64,000 bases of DNA from Mycolicibacterium flavescens (GCA_900637135.1 LR134353.1:5146001-5210000), one strand, 5' to 3'; positions 10,346 to 19,350 are shown, counted from the first letter of the stretch. Numbers and translations are program-made. Notes: a model not told the origin generated them from the sequence alone.

Positions 10346-11476
10346 TCAGCCGATCGCGGCGGCCCAGTGCTCCGCCAGGTATTTGGTGGCGGCCTCGGTC
10401 TGCTGGGGTGAGGGCACCGTCACCGGCCCGTTGATGACGGGCAATGATTCCGCCGCCGCCTTGTCCAAAGTGCCGTCGGCGGCCATGTTGTCGGCGCGGA
10501 CCGGTCGAACACCACCGAGCGCGAGCAAGTTCTGGCCCTCGTCGCTGTAGAGGAATTCCTGCCAGAGCCGCGCCGCGGCCGGGTGCGGCGCGTCTTTGTT
10601 GATCGCCTGGTAGTAGTACCCGGCGACGGTGTAATCCGGCGGAACTAACACCTGCCACGACGGCAGCTTCTTGCTTTCGGCGGCGTTGACGTAGTTCCAG
10701 TCGATCACGACCGGCGTCTGACCGGATTCGATGGTGGCCGACGTCGGGTTGACGGGGACGAAATTGCCCGCGTCGGCCAACTTCTGGAAAAACTCGACAC
10801 CGGGCGCGATGTCGTCGACCGAACCCCCTTGGGACAGCGCAACCATCACCACGCCCGAGAACGCGGCACCGGCCTGGGTGGGGTCGCCGTTGAGTGCCAC
10901 CGCGCTCCGGTACTCCGGCTTCAGCAGGTCGTCGATGCGCGTGACCGGCGGCACCTTCGCCGAGTCGTAGCCGATCGACATGTAGCCGCCGTAATCGTTG
11001 ACCCACGCTCCGTCCCGGTCTTTGAACGCCGAAGGGATGTCGTCGAAGTTGACCACCTTGTACGGCGCGAACATCCCGGTGTTGGCGAGCGCGACGGACT
11101 GTCCGAGGTCGAACACGTCGGGTGCGGTGTCGCTGCCCTTCTGCTGATTGGCCGCGTCGATCTCCTCCTGGCTCGACGCGTCGGGCTGCGCCGAGTTGAC
11201 CGTGATGCCGTATTTGTCGGAGAACGCCCTGATGATCGCGCCGTAGTTTGCCCAATCCGGTGGTAGGGCAATCACATTGAGTTCACCCTCGTTCTTGGCC
11301 GCCGCGACCAGCCCGTCGATCCCGCCGAAATCCTCGGCCGACGTGGCTTCTGCGGCCTTGACACCGGGCTGGGTCCGCTCAGCGTCACCGCTCTGTTCCG
11401 GCGACGCGCACGCGACCGAACCGGCCAGCAGCAGAACGGATGCGGCGAACGGGGCCGCCAGAGTCGTGATCTTCAA
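10346..11476 (-). CDS. Extracellular solute-binding lipoprotein (ABC type), orphan
   Basis: This 376-residue protein has a lipoprotein signal ending in SVAC at Cys23. The mature part has the two-lobed periplasmic-binding-protein pattern of the spermidine/putrescine/iron group: LNVIALPPDWANYGAIIRAF, APDVFDLGQSVALANTG (shown in parts), YGGYMSIGYDS and LWQEFLYSDEGQNL. No permease or ATPase gene is beside it, so its transporter partners must be encoded elsewhere or it acts alone. The substrate is unknown. It is divergent from the proline-rich membrane protein gene. Confidence 0.88.
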   Translation of the reverse strand: MKITTLAAPFAASVLLLAGSVACASPEQSGDAERTQPGVKAAEATSAEDFGGIDGLVAAAKNEGELNVIALPPDWANYGAIIRAFSDKYGITVNSAQPDASSQEEIDAANQQKGSDTAPDVFDLGQSVALANTGMFAPYKVVNFDDIPSAFKDRDGAWVNDYGGYMSIGYDSAKVPPVTRIDDLLKPEYRSAVALNGDPTQAGAAFSGVVMVALSQGGSVDDIAPGVEFFQKLADAGNFVPVNPTSATIESGQTPVVIDWNYVNAAESKKLPSWQVLVPPDYTVAGYYYQAINKDAPHPAAARLWQEFLYSDEGQNLLALGGVRPVRADNMAADGTLDKAAAESLPVINGPVTVPSPQQTEAATKYLAEHWAAAIG

Positions 11477-11610
11477 TGCCGAACCTTCCGATGGTCAGGA
11501 GTCGGCGCGGTGGTGCAGCGGCTGCCGCACCGGATCGCCCCGGTGGACGACGTGCAACTCCCATCGGAGTTTGCCAGACCGTTCGCTTTGCCCGGCGTTA
11601 GCATTCTCGT

Positions 11611-12192
11611 GTGGCGCGACGCGAAGTTTCGGGGGACTTCGACTACCTGATAGACGATCCGGTCGATGTCGCGGACGCCGCCGATCCGGGGCCGCACGCC
11701 GACGCCGAGGTCTTCGACCCCGACAAGGTGCCCGGACGCGACATGATGTTCGACGCATTCGACGAGAACAGCTGGTATTTCGAGCCCGCCCCGCCGCCCT
11801 GGTACCGGACAAAACGAAATCTCAGCGTCTTGATCGCCGCCGCGATCGCGGCCGTCGCGCTCGTCGTCTCCGCAGTCCTGCTGGTGCTCCACTCGCCTGG
11901 CGAGCCGGCCGACCAGGAGTCCGAACCGGTCCGCCCGACCGTACAGACGACGGCACCGGCGCGCACGCCACCGCAATCACCGAGCACCCCGCCACCCTCG
12001 CCACGGCCGGCTCCACCGCCACGCGTCCAGACGTCGGCGGCGCCGGTCGCCCCTCCGCCGCCGGCGACCAACCGACCGCGCACTCCACCGACCAGAGCCG
12101 GCCGCGACCCGGAGATCGGGGTGACGCGCACACCGGTCACGCGGTCGCCGATCAGCGTTGCACCGCAGCGCCCCAGCCAGTCCCAGCGATGA
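11611..12192 (+). CDS. Proline-rich single-pass membrane protein
   Basis: This 193-residue protein starts with an acidic cytosolic region (about residues 1-65) that includes PPPWYRTKR next to a single transmembrane helix (about 70-92, SVLIAAAIAAVALVVSAVLL). A long Pro/Thr/Ser-rich extracytoplasmic tail follows. This arrangement is common in mycobacterial envelope proteins of unknown role. The start is GTG. Its TGA overlaps the ATG of the next gene by 4 nt, so the two are translationally coupled. Confidence 0.8.
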   Translation: MARREVSGDFDYLIDDPVDVADAADPGPHADAEVFDPDKVPGRDMMFDAFDENSWYFEPAPPPWYRTKRNLSVLIAAAIAAVALVVSAVLLVLHSPGEPADQESEPVRPTVQTTAPARTPPQSPSTPPPSPRPAPPPRVQTSAAPVAPPPPATNRPRTPPTRAGRDPEIGVTRTPVTRSPISVAPQRPSQSQR

Positions 12193-12602
12193 GTATGGCC
12201 GCATTCGAGCCCGAGGCCATGTTCGCCGCGGCGCCCGTCGCGGCGCTCGCCACCGTGGGTTCCGCAGGGGCGCCACACCTGGTGCCGGTCGTGTTCGCCG
12301 TGCACGCCGGGATGGCCTACACCGCCGTCGACGCCAAGCGGAAGTCGACGCGCAACCTCCGGCGGTTGAGCAACATCGAGGGCAACCCGCACGTGAGCAT
12401 GCTCGTCGACCACTACGACGACGACTGGACGCAGCTGTGGTGGGTGCGTGTCGACGGCCTAGCCGAAATCCACTACAGCGGCGAAGAATTGGCGGCCGGA
12501 TACACGCTGCTACGCAACAAGTATTCGCAGTATGAGCGAATCGCCCTCGACGGCCCCGTGGTCAGCGTGACCATCACGAAGTGGGCTTCGTGGCAGGCCT
12601 GA
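12189..12602 (+). CDS. PPOX-class F420-type split-barrel protein (TIGR03668-like)
   Basis: This 137-residue protein is a one-domain split beta-barrel of the pyridoxamine-oxidase/FDOR-B class: PVAALATVGSAGAPHLVPVVF, then KSTRNLRRLSNIEGNPHVSMLVDHY in consecutive parts. Relatives bind F420 or flavin. As I recall, the M. tuberculosis counterpart also neighbours fusA2, which supports orthology. The ATG at 12189 overlaps the preceding stop (ATGA); an internal ATG at 12194 is out of frame and is not used. Confidence 0.85.
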   Translation: MSMAAFEPEAMFAAAPVAALATVGSAGAPHLVPVVFAVHAGMAYTAVDAKRKSTRNLRRLSNIEGNPHVSMLVDHYDDDWTQLWWVRVDGLAEIHYSGEELAAGYTLLRNKYSQYERIALDGPVVSVTITKWASWQA

Positions 12603-12704
12603 GCGCCAAATCGATCAAGCCCTTGTGCTCGCTGTCGGATAGGGGAATTGTGGTCTAACACACACTTTGGCGGCGGCAGCGCAGCCGTCGTGGAAGGGAA
12701 CGTC

Positions 12705-14873
12705 ATGGTTGACAAGACGACACATTCCCAGGGCGCCGGAGCCGCCCCGAACGCGGACAGTCCGGCCGCCATCCGCAATGTGGTGCTGGTGGGCCCATCG
12801 GGTGGCGGCAAGACAACACTCGTCGAGGCACTTCTGGTGGCCGCAGGAGTCCTGACCAGACAGGGTTCCGTTCAGGACGGCACCACCGTCTGCGACAGCG
12901 ACGACGCCGAGATCGCCCAACAACGTTCGGTAGGCCTTGCGCTCGCGTCCCTACGACACGACGGCATCAAGGTCAATCTCATCGACACCCCCGGCTACGC
13001 CGACTTCGTCGGGGAACTGCGAGCGGGATTGCGTGCCGCGGACTGCGCGCTGTTCGTGATCGCCGCCAACGAAGGAGTCGACGAACCCACCAAGGCGCTG
13101 TGGCTCGAATGCAGCCAGGTGGGAATGCCGCGCGCCGTAGTCATCACCAAACTCGACCACGCCCGCGCGAACTACCCCAACGCGTTGGCCGGCGCGCAGC
13201 AGGCGTTCGGCGACAAGGTACTTCCGCTGTACCTGCCCGCGAACTCACCGTGCACCGGGCTGATCGGGCTGTTGTCCGAGGCGCACTACGAATACGCCGA
13301 CGGTAAACGCACCGCCACCCATGCACCCGACGACTCGTACGCCGACGCGATCTCCGAGCACCGCGGCCTGCTGATCGAGGGCATCATCGAGGAGTCCGAA
13401 GACGAGACGCTGATGGAGCGCTACCTCGGCGGTGAGGAGATCGACCGGTCGGTGCTCATCGACGACCTGGAGAAAGCCGTCGCAAGGGCGACGTTCTTCC
13501 CCGCGCTCCCGGTGTGCAGCGGCACGGGCGTCGGCACGCAGGAACTGCTTGAGATCATCACCGCCGGCTTTCCCTCACCGCCCGAACACCGGCTGCCCGA
13601 GGTCTTCACGCCGCAGGGCAAACCGCGCGCCGAGCTTCCGTGCGACCCGAACGGCCCGCTGCTGGCCGAGGTCGTCAAGACGACATCCGATCCCTACGTG
13701 GGACGGGTGAGCCTGGTCCGGGTGTTCTCGGGAACCATCGCTCCCGACTCGACAGTGCATGTGTCCGGCCACTTCTCGTCGTTCTTCGGCGGGAGCGGCT
13801 CCCTGACCGGCTCGCTCGCAGCGCACGAGGATCACGACGAGGACGAGCGCATCGGGTCGCTGTCCTTTCCGCTCGGCAAGCAGCAGCGTCCCGCTTCCTC
13901 GGTGATCGCCGGCGACATCTGCGCGATCGGACGTCTCAGCCGGGCCGAGACCGGTGACACGCTGTCCGACAAGTCCGATCCGCTCGTGCTGCGGCCATGG
14001 AGCATGCCCGAACCGCTGCTGCCCATCGCGGTGCAGCCACGAGCGAAGACCGACGAAGACAAACTGTCCGGCGGTCTGCAACGGTTGGCCGCCGAGGATC
14101 CGACCCTGCGCATCGAGCAGAACCCCGAGACACATCAGATCGTGCTCTGGACGATGGGCGAAGCGCACGCCAACGTCGTCCTCGATGCGCTGTCGCGGCG
14201 CTACGGCGTCGCCGTCGACGGCGTCGAGTTGCGCATTCCATTGCGAGAAACGTTCGGCGGCAAGGCCAAAGGACACGGGCGCCACGTCAAGCAGTCCGGC
14301 GGGCACGGCCAGTACGCGGTCTGCGACATCGAGGTCGAGCCGCTGCCCGAAGGCTCCGGTTTCGAGTTCATCGACAAAGTCGTCGGCGGCGCGGTGCCCC
14401 GCCAATTCATCCCGAGCGTCGAAAAGGGCATTCGGGCGCAGATGGAGAAGGGCGTCGGACCCGGCTACCCGGTCGTCGACATCCGCGTCACGCTGTTCGA
14501 CGGCAAGGCCCACAGCGTCGACTCGTCCGACTTCGCCTTCCAGATGGCCGGCGGCCTCGCGCTGCGGGAAGCGGCCGCGGCGACCAAGGTGAACCTGCTC
14601 GAACCAGTCGACGAGGTGACGGTGCTGATTCCCGACGACTTCGTCGGCGCCATCATGGGCGATTTGGCCGGGCGGCGGGGCCGTGTGCTCGGCACCGAAA
14701 AGGTCGGCGACGACCGCACACTGGTCAAGGCCGAGATCCCCGAGGTCGAGCTGAGCCGCTACGCCATCGACCTGCGTTCGCTGGCCCACGGTGCCGGCAC
14801 GTTCACCAGGACCTTCGCCCGTTACGACCCGATGCCCGACCACGCTGCCGCGAAGGTCACATCGACGGTGTGA
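12705..14873 (+). CDS. fusA2: Elongation factor G-like protein EF-G2 (FusA2)
   Basis: This 722-residue translational GTPase has a G1 loop GPSGGGKTT (about residues 30-38), switch region RSVGLAL, G3 DTPGYADF (94-101) and a G4 reading TKLD (148-151) instead of NKxD. EF-G domains II-V follow, including the domain IV segment FIDKVVGGAVPRQFIPSVEKG (shown across two parts: FIDKVVGGAVP, RQFIPSVEKG). It belongs to the mycobacterial EF-G2 paralogues, whose role is unclear and need not be canonical translocation. I chose the ATG at 12705 because GGAAGGGAA lies just upstream; an ORF start at 12648 would add 19 residues. Confidence 0.93.
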   Translation: MVDKTTHSQGAGAAPNADSPAAIRNVVLVGPSGGGKTTLVEALLVAAGVLTRQGSVQDGTTVCDSDDAEIAQQRSVGLALASLRHDGIKVNLIDTPGYADFVGELRAGLRAADCALFVIAANEGVDEPTKALWLECSQVGMPRAVVITKLDHARANYPNALAGAQQAFGDKVLPLYLPANSPCTGLIGLLSEAHYEYADGKRTATHAPDDSYADAISEHRGLLIEGIIEESEDETLMERYLGGEEIDRSVLIDDLEKAVARATFFPALPVCSGTGVGTQELLEIITAGFPSPPEHRLPEVFTPQGKPRAELPCDPNGPLLAEVVKTTSDPYVGRVSLVRVFSGTIAPDSTVHVSGHFSSFFGGSGSLTGSLAAHEDHDEDERIGSLSFPLGKQQRPASSVIAGDICAIGRLSRAETGDTLSDKSDPLVLRPWSMPEPLLPIAVQPRAKTDEDKLSGGLQRLAAEDPTLRIEQNPETHQIVLWTMGEAHANVVLDALSRRYGVAVDGVELRIPLRETFGGKAKGHGRHVKQSGGHGQYAVCDIEVEPLPEGSGFEFIDKVVGGAVPRQFIPSVEKGIRAQMEKGVGPGYPVVDIRVTLFDGKAHSVDSSDFAFQMAGGLALREAAAATKVNLLEPVDEVTVLIPDDFVGAIMGDLAGRRGRVLGTEKVGDDRTLVKAEIPEVELSRYAIDLRSLAHGAGTFTRTFARYDPMPDHAAAKVTSTV

Positions 14874-14943
14874 TCCGGGTCAATCAGCGGATTCTGCAGG
14901 CGCTGCCAGAGGGTTCTCAGGAGGCCTCCCTAGCGTCGCCGCC

Positions 14944-15048
14944 ATGAAGGACCGGACGCATCTGCTGGCTCACGTGATCGTGACCGGGCTCCTGGCGGTC
15001 ATCGTGATGGTCGCCGCCTGGCTCTGCCTGTTCAACGGCGCCATCTGA
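14944..15048 (+). CDS. Putative 34-residue single-helix membrane protein
   Basis: The ATG opens a 34-codon frame: a short basic start (MKDRTHLLAH), one strongly hydrophobic helix (VIVTGLLAVIVMVAAWLCLF) and a four-residue tail. AGGAGG lies about 20 nt upstream, which is too far to be a normal ribosome-binding site. Membrane-helix composition in the only open frame and the position between two gene ends support it; nothing else does. Confidence 0.45.
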   Translation: MKDRTHLLAHVIVTGLLAVIVMVAAWLCLFNGAI

Positions 15049-15053
15049 ATGCA

Positions 15054-15782
15054 TCACCGGGGCCGATCCCCACGCCAGCTGAAGCTGTTGACGTATTTGC
15101 CCATATCCAGGGCGATCTGGAGGTTGGCACCGGACGGTTTGCCGAACCCGAAGTCGGGGCTGAACTGGTGGTACGGCCCGACTGCCGCCGCAATCAACGC
15201 CAGGTCGTTCTTCACCGCGGCCACGACCAGAACCCGCATGCGCAGATAGCTGCTGTTGGCGCCTTGCGGCCAACAGTCGGCGACTTCGCCGTATCCCGAG
15301 TGGAAGCCGACCATCGCGTTGGGAACCTCGTACGCGGTCCGGGTGTCGGGAAAAGTGGCTTTCACCAACGACTTTGCGATCTCCTGCGCGGATCGGCCCG
15401 CGGCGGGTTCGCTGAACAACTGCAGCGTCCCACCGTCACCGGCGAGCAGTTCGGCGGTCACCCCGTTGGGCTTGGTGCTCACCCGGTAGGCCGACTCCGA
15501 CGCGGGATAGGACACCGAGAACGCGCCGTTTGGCGAGGTGAAACGAGGGTTGATGGACACCGGGGTGCCGGTCGGCGGACGCCCGCAGTCGGGTGGGCAT
15601 ATGTAGCGCACCGGCGGCTTGGCCATCATCGCCGACATCCCGACCAGGGCAGCGGCGATCACCGCGATCACGGCCAACCACGTCAGCACCAGCCGCCTGC
15701 GCGACGTGCGCCGCGGCGCCGCGGCCGCGTATGCACCTGCCGGAACCGCGTATCCAGGAAAGAAATTCGTCGGTGCGCTCAT
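15054..15782 (-). CDS. Single-pass membrane protein, third gene of the S53-peptidase operon
   Basis: This 242-residue protein has a cytosolic N-terminus, one transmembrane helix (about residues 32-54, LVLTWLAVIAVIAAALVGMSA in parts) and an extracytoplasmic domain with two nearby cysteines (YICPPDCG) and one more (VADCWPQG). The domain has the look of mycobacterial secreted beta proteins, but I do not recognise a named family. Its ATG overlaps the stop of the upstream zinc-ribbon membrane gene by 4 nt, so the three products of 15054-18555 are probably made together. Confidence 0.78.
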   Translation of the reverse strand: MSAPTNFFPGYAVPAGAYAAAAPRRTSRRRLVLTWLAVIAVIAAALVGMSAMMAKPPVRYICPPDCGRPPTGTPVSINPRFTSPNGAFSVSYPASESAYRVSTKPNGVTAELLAGDGGTLQLFSEPAAGRSAQEIAKSLVKATFPDTRTAYEVPNAMVGFHSGYGEVADCWPQGANSSYLRMRVLVVAAVKNDLALIAAAVGPYHQFSPDFGFGKPSGANLQIALDMGKYVNSFSWRGDRPR

Positions 15783-16972
15783 TCGGGGTCACCGCGAACC
15801 GGCCGCGATTCGCGCCTCGCCCTGCGTGATGAGCGCGACGACGCACGCGTCGCCACCCCGCACGCCGGGCAGAACGCCATGTCCGGCACGACGTGTCCAC
15901 AGTGCGGGCACAGCAGCGGTTCCTCCGCACGGATCTCGTCGTGCGCCTCGTGGAGCAACGCCAGGTGCAGGCCCAACCGCAGCAACAGCAACGCCACCCC
16001 CGCCAGCACGAGGTAGCCCACCAACATCAGCACCTGCGGGAAGCGGGCGACGTCGATCACGCCCAGCGCCAGATACACGCCCAGCACGGCGACGGCGAAG
16101 CCGATGAGCATCGCGCGCACGACACCCGGGCGCTGGTCGCGTTTGCTCGGCGGGCGGGTGAACCACAATGCGGCACCGATCAATCCACCTGCCGCCGCGG
16201 CGATCAACGGCGCGGCCAGCCCCCTGATGCCCGCCTCGACCAGCAGGCTCTCCATCGGCCGCTTGCTCACCACTCCCGTGCCGAACTGCGGAGCCAGCCG
16301 CGTGAGCGTCGCCGCCGCGGAAAAACTCAAGGCCCCCAGCGCCCCGATCATGAAGCCGTCCAACGTTTCTCGTGAGGACGGCCGCGTCAGGCGAACGATC
16401 ACCGCGGGTGACAACGTCAGGAGGACCCCGCCGAGCGGAACCGCGATACCCATGCGCAGCATGTGCTCGCCCGCGATCGCCGAACCCAACGCCACACCAT
16501 AGGATTTGGCGAACATCGCACCGGTCAACGACGCCCAGCCCACCCCGAGGCCCACCGCCAGGCCGACCGTGAGAACCAGTGTGCCGATGGGAAAGTCGCG
16601 GAACGCGTCCGACTCACGCAGGTACAGGACGAACAGCAGCGGTAATCCCAGTGCGGCGACGGACACCACGGCGGCGGGTAACCGCAGGAACGCGAACGCG
16701 ATCAGAGCCGCCACCAACACGAGAAGGCCGATCCGGAACGCGGCGCGCGAGCGCTGCGGCAGGTGCGGGAACAGCGAGCTCGCGACCGAGACCTGCAGAA
16801 GGTGTTCGTTCGGCGCGGCGCTGAAGTCCAGCGGCCGCAACCAGTCCGGGCCCTCGCGCGGCCGCGGTGTCAGGTGGCATCCGCACAACCCGCAGTACTC
16901 GCCGGCCGGCACGTCGGTCTTGCAGACCCGGCACTCGGCGGTCGGCACGCTGTCGTCGTCACCGGTGGTCAT
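15779..16972 (-). CDS. Polytopic membrane protein with N- and C-terminal zinc ribbons
   Basis: This 397-residue protein begins with a zinc-ribbon (CRVCKTDVPAGEYCGLCGCH, residues 15-34). It has about nine hydrophobic segments between residues 80 and 345 and ends with a second ribbon (CPHCGHVVPDMAFCPACG) and an Arg/Ser-rich tail. The function is unknown; the arrangement suggests a membrane core with metal-stabilised cytosolic ends. It overlaps the upstream S53 peptidase gene and the downstream membrane gene by 4 nt each. Confidence 0.82.
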   Translation of the reverse strand: MTTGDDDSVPTAECRVCKTDVPAGEYCGLCGCHLTPRPREGPDWLRPLDFSAAPNEHLLQVSVASSLFPHLPQRSRAAFRIGLLVLVAALIAFAFLRLPAAVVSVAALGLPLLFVLYLRESDAFRDFPIGTLVLTVGLAVGLGVGWASLTGAMFAKSYGVALGSAIAGEHMLRMGIAVPLGGVLLTLSPAVIVRLTRPSSRETLDGFMIGALGALSFSAAATLTRLAPQFGTGVVSKRPMESLLVEAGIRGLAAPLIAAAAGGLIGAALWFTRPPSKRDQRPGVVRAMLIGFAVAVLGVYLALGVIDVARFPQVLMLVGYLVLAGVALLLLRLGLHLALLHEAHDEIRAEEPLLCPHCGHVVPDMAFCPACGVATRASSRSSRRARRESRPVRGDPE

Positions 16973-18555
16973 GCCGCCGCCTTCTGGAGCGTGAGCACGT
17001 TGCGCACGAGGTTGTCGACGTCCGGAGTGCCGAGGCCGGTCACCAGGTCATAGCCGGGCAGCGCGTCCGCGACCGCGTTACCTCCGAGGGTGACGTCGCG
17101 GAAGGCCGGCAGCGGGGCGCCCCGCGAGATGCGGTACAGCAATGGGTTCAGGTCGCCGAGCAGGCGGCCGCCGTTGGCGAGCAGGTACTGGTTCATCACC
17201 GCGGCCAGGCCCGCCCATATCGGTGCCGACTGCGACGTGCCGCCACCGACCAACGGCGTCTGCGCAAAGACGATGCGCACACCGGTGAACGGGTCCGCGA
17301 CGGCCGCGACGTCCGGAGTCAGCCTTCTGTCGGTGTCGCGGTCGGGCCACACCTCGCGCTGCCAGTCGGGACGGTCGAACACCGCCGAGACACCGCCGCC
17401 CGTGCCCACCGACAACGGCACGTCGAACCAGGCCTGCTCGGACAGCCACCGACCGTCGCTGTCCGTGGACAGGGTGGTGCCGCCCACATCGGTCATCTCG
17501 GGCAGCGAGGCGATCGAGTCCAGGCCGACGTCGGACTCGCCCGGCGGCGAGGACCAGTCGTCGCCGCCTTTGCACTCGAGGCCCGCCAGGTCGCCACTGG
17601 CGTTGAACGCCGTGGTGCCGTGTGACTGCGCGGTGGCCAGCGCCGAGCGCACAGGGGCGAGGTCGGCAGCCGTGATCAGCTTGTCGCAGCCCCACCCGAT
17701 GGAGAAGCTCCACACGGCGCCGGGATACCGGCGGTCCGTCTCCTCGAGCATCTGGCCGATGCGTTCGAACGCGCCGTCGGCGGTGACGGTCGGAAGCGCA
17801 CTGACCACGACCTTGCGCGCATCGGGAGCGACCGCGTGCGCCACCTGAAGGTCCATCGTGGCTTCCCCGCGCGGTTCGTCGAGTTCACCGATCACCTCGG
17901 GGGTGAAGCGGGGCAGGTCGTAAGTGTCGGCGAAGCTGTCGAGGTCGGCCTGGTCGAAGCCGTCGAAGGCGAAGAACACGATTGTGGTGCCCTTGCCTGT
18001 GTAGCCGGCCGCGGCAAGCGGTGCGGCGTTGTAGGTGTTGCGCAGCGCCTCGGGAGTCAGGCCCTTGTCCGGCACATCCAGCGGCAGCGTCCAGATGTGC
18101 GACAAGTGGTGCGGCATGTAGCCGAGGATCCGGCCGATCTCAGAGACCTCCTCGCGCAACGCATCCGGCACGTCCGGTTGTTGCGGGGATGCGTAGAAAA
18201 CCTGGCCGCGGCGGCCGCGGTAGTCACGGACCTCGACGTCGAACGCATCCGCGACGGACGCCGCCGGTCCTTCCACCACCGCCCAGGGATGACCGGGGCG
18301 CCAGCGAACGGAAAGACCGTGGCCGTCGGCCCATGCGTACATTCCCACGGGGCGGTGTTCGTCGCGCAGCGCCATCGTCAGCTGAACCCCGCTGTCGAGC
18401 GAGGGCCCCAGATCGGTCGAGCTCGCCAACAGGTAGGAGTACGGCCCGGCGATCACCTCGCCGCCGAAGCGCGCGGAGACGGGGCGCAGATCGGAGACGA
18501 GTACGAATACGCCCACCGTGATCAGCGCCAGCACGCCGAGATGCCGCACACTCAC
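16969..18555 (-). CDS. S53 family (sedolisin/kumamolisin-type) serine peptidase
   Basis: This 528-residue protein begins with an N-terminal hydrophobic segment (LGVLALITVGVFVLVS) that is a signal or anchor. A propeptide of the pro-kumamolisin type follows (about residues 40-185). In the catalytic domain, Glu and Asp four residues apart are seen in GEATMDLQVA, and the nucleophile Ser in GGGTSQSAPIWAGL. Family members are acid-active carboxyl-serine proteases that process themselves and act outside the membrane. The start is GTG with a weak ribosome-binding site. It heads a three-gene unit with membrane proteins of unknown function. Confidence 0.9.
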   Translation of the reverse strand: MSVRHLGVLALITVGVFVLVSDLRPVSARFGGEVIAGPYSYLLASSTDLGPSLDSGVQLTMALRDEHRPVGMYAWADGHGLSVRWRPGHPWAVVEGPAASVADAFDVEVRDYRGRRGQVFYASPQQPDVPDALREEVSEIGRILGYMPHHLSHIWTLPLDVPDKGLTPEALRNTYNAAPLAAAGYTGKGTTIVFFAFDGFDQADLDSFADTYDLPRFTPEVIGELDEPRGEATMDLQVAHAVAPDARKVVVSALPTVTADGAFERIGQMLEETDRRYPGAVWSFSIGWGCDKLITAADLAPVRSALATAQSHGTTAFNASGDLAGLECKGGDDWSSPPGESDVGLDSIASLPEMTDVGGTTLSTDSDGRWLSEQAWFDVPLSVGTGGGVSAVFDRPDWQREVWPDRDTDRRLTPDVAAVADPFTGVRIVFAQTPLVGGGTSQSAPIWAGLAAVMNQYLLANGGRLLGDLNPLLYRISRGAPLPAFRDVTLGGNAVADALPGYDLVTGLGTPDVDNLVRNVLTLQKAAA

Positions 18556-18592
18556 GGACGTCAGCGTATTTCGAACCCGGGTCGATGGACGG

Positions 18593-18865
18593 CTAGTGGT
18601 CGCCCGGGATCGCCGTCGGCGCAGGCGGTGCGGTCACCGTCGGCGAGAACGGGTTGGGTCCCGGCGAGATGCGCGGCGCCTTGTCGGTGGTCTCGACCGG
18701 CGGCGGAGGCGGCGCCTCGGTCGTGGTTGTCGTAGTGGTCGTCGTGGTGGTCTCCTCCGGCGCCTTCTCCTCGGTGGAGCACGATGCGCTGAACATGACC
18801 ATCGCGACCGCGGCGGCACCACCCGCGACGGCGGCGATGCGACGACCGATCTGAGCTGACCTCAT
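18593..18865 (-). CDS. Thr/Pro-rich lipoprotein
   Basis: This 90-residue protein has a basic start, a hydrophobic signal and Cys29 in FSASC as the likely lipidation site. The mature part is low-complexity: acidic, then a run of eleven threonines, then Pro-rich segments (EAPPPPPVETTD, SPTVTAPPAPT). It looks like a wall-spanning, possibly O-mannosylated spacer, with no enzymatic domain. I chose the ATG at 18865 because it begins the signal peptide; the frame extends 21 codons further upstream without support. Confidence 0.75.
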   Translation of the reverse strand: MRSAQIGRRIAAVAGGAAAVAMVMFSASCSTEEKAPEETTTTTTTTTTTEAPPPPPVETTDKAPRISPGPNPFSPTVTAPPAPTAIPGDH

Positions 18866-18990
18866 GGTTGCAGTCCTAACTGTCCCGACCGGTGCGGAGA
18901 AGGCTTCAAGATCAAAGTCGGCGTTCAAACTCTAACCCAAGATCGGGACGCTCGCTCAGTTCGAAATCGCAGCTAGCGACGCTGCGGGAA

Positions 18991-19350
18991 CTAGGAACCG
19001 GACTTCAGCGCGCCCAACGCCTCGGCCAAGGTCGGATACAGCGAGAAGACCTGGTCGAGGCCGGTCAGCTGGATCGGCCTGCTGGTCGCGGGCCCATCGG
19101 CCACCACCGCGAAGCGGGCCGACTTGCTGACGGTCTCGTGCGTCGCGACCAGCGCCTGCAAACCCGCGGACGCGAGGAAGTCCACCGCCAGCAGGTCGAC
19201 GACGAGGGCGGAGGGCTCCTGCGCGAGCGCCTCGGTGATCGCCGCCTGGAACGCCGGAACCGTGGCGAGGTCGACGTCACCGCCGACCGTCAACACAGCG
19301 ATGCCGTCCTCGTGGGAGATCGAAGTGGTTATCGGCTCAATTCGTGACAA
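18991..19350 (-). CDS. STAS-domain anti-sigma-factor antagonist
   Basis: This 119-residue single STAS domain has the strand GIAVLTVGGDVDLATV and the loop VDFLASAGLQAL, where SpoIIAA/RsbV proteins carry the regulatory phospho-serine. Such proteins bind the kinase that sequesters a sigma factor. I chose the TTG at 19350 because CGGAGG lies 6 nt upstream; an ATG/GTG frame from 19380 adds 10 residues. It is divergent from a PP2C/kinase gene and likely works with it. No sigma-factor gene is nearby. Confidence 0.85.
   Translation of the reverse strand: MSRIEPITTSISHEDGIAVLTVGGDVDLATVPAFQAAITEALAQEPSALVVDLLAVDFLASAGLQALVATHETVSKSARFAVVADGPATSRPIQLTGLDQVFSLYPTLAEALGALKSGS

Noticed and set aside
11277..12602. 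441-residue frame spanning the proline-rich and split-barrel genes
   Set aside because: Only its last 137 codons are a real protein (12189-12602); the earlier part is Arg-rich shadow sequence over two other genes.
13575..14843. 422-residue open frame antisense to fusA2
   Set aside because: No domain or ribosome-binding site; opposite a clear EF-G2 frame.
18720..18760. Microsatellite-like Thr codon run
   Set aside because: It encodes the Thr-rich spacer of the lipoprotein with mixed codons; it is not an exact tandem repeat.
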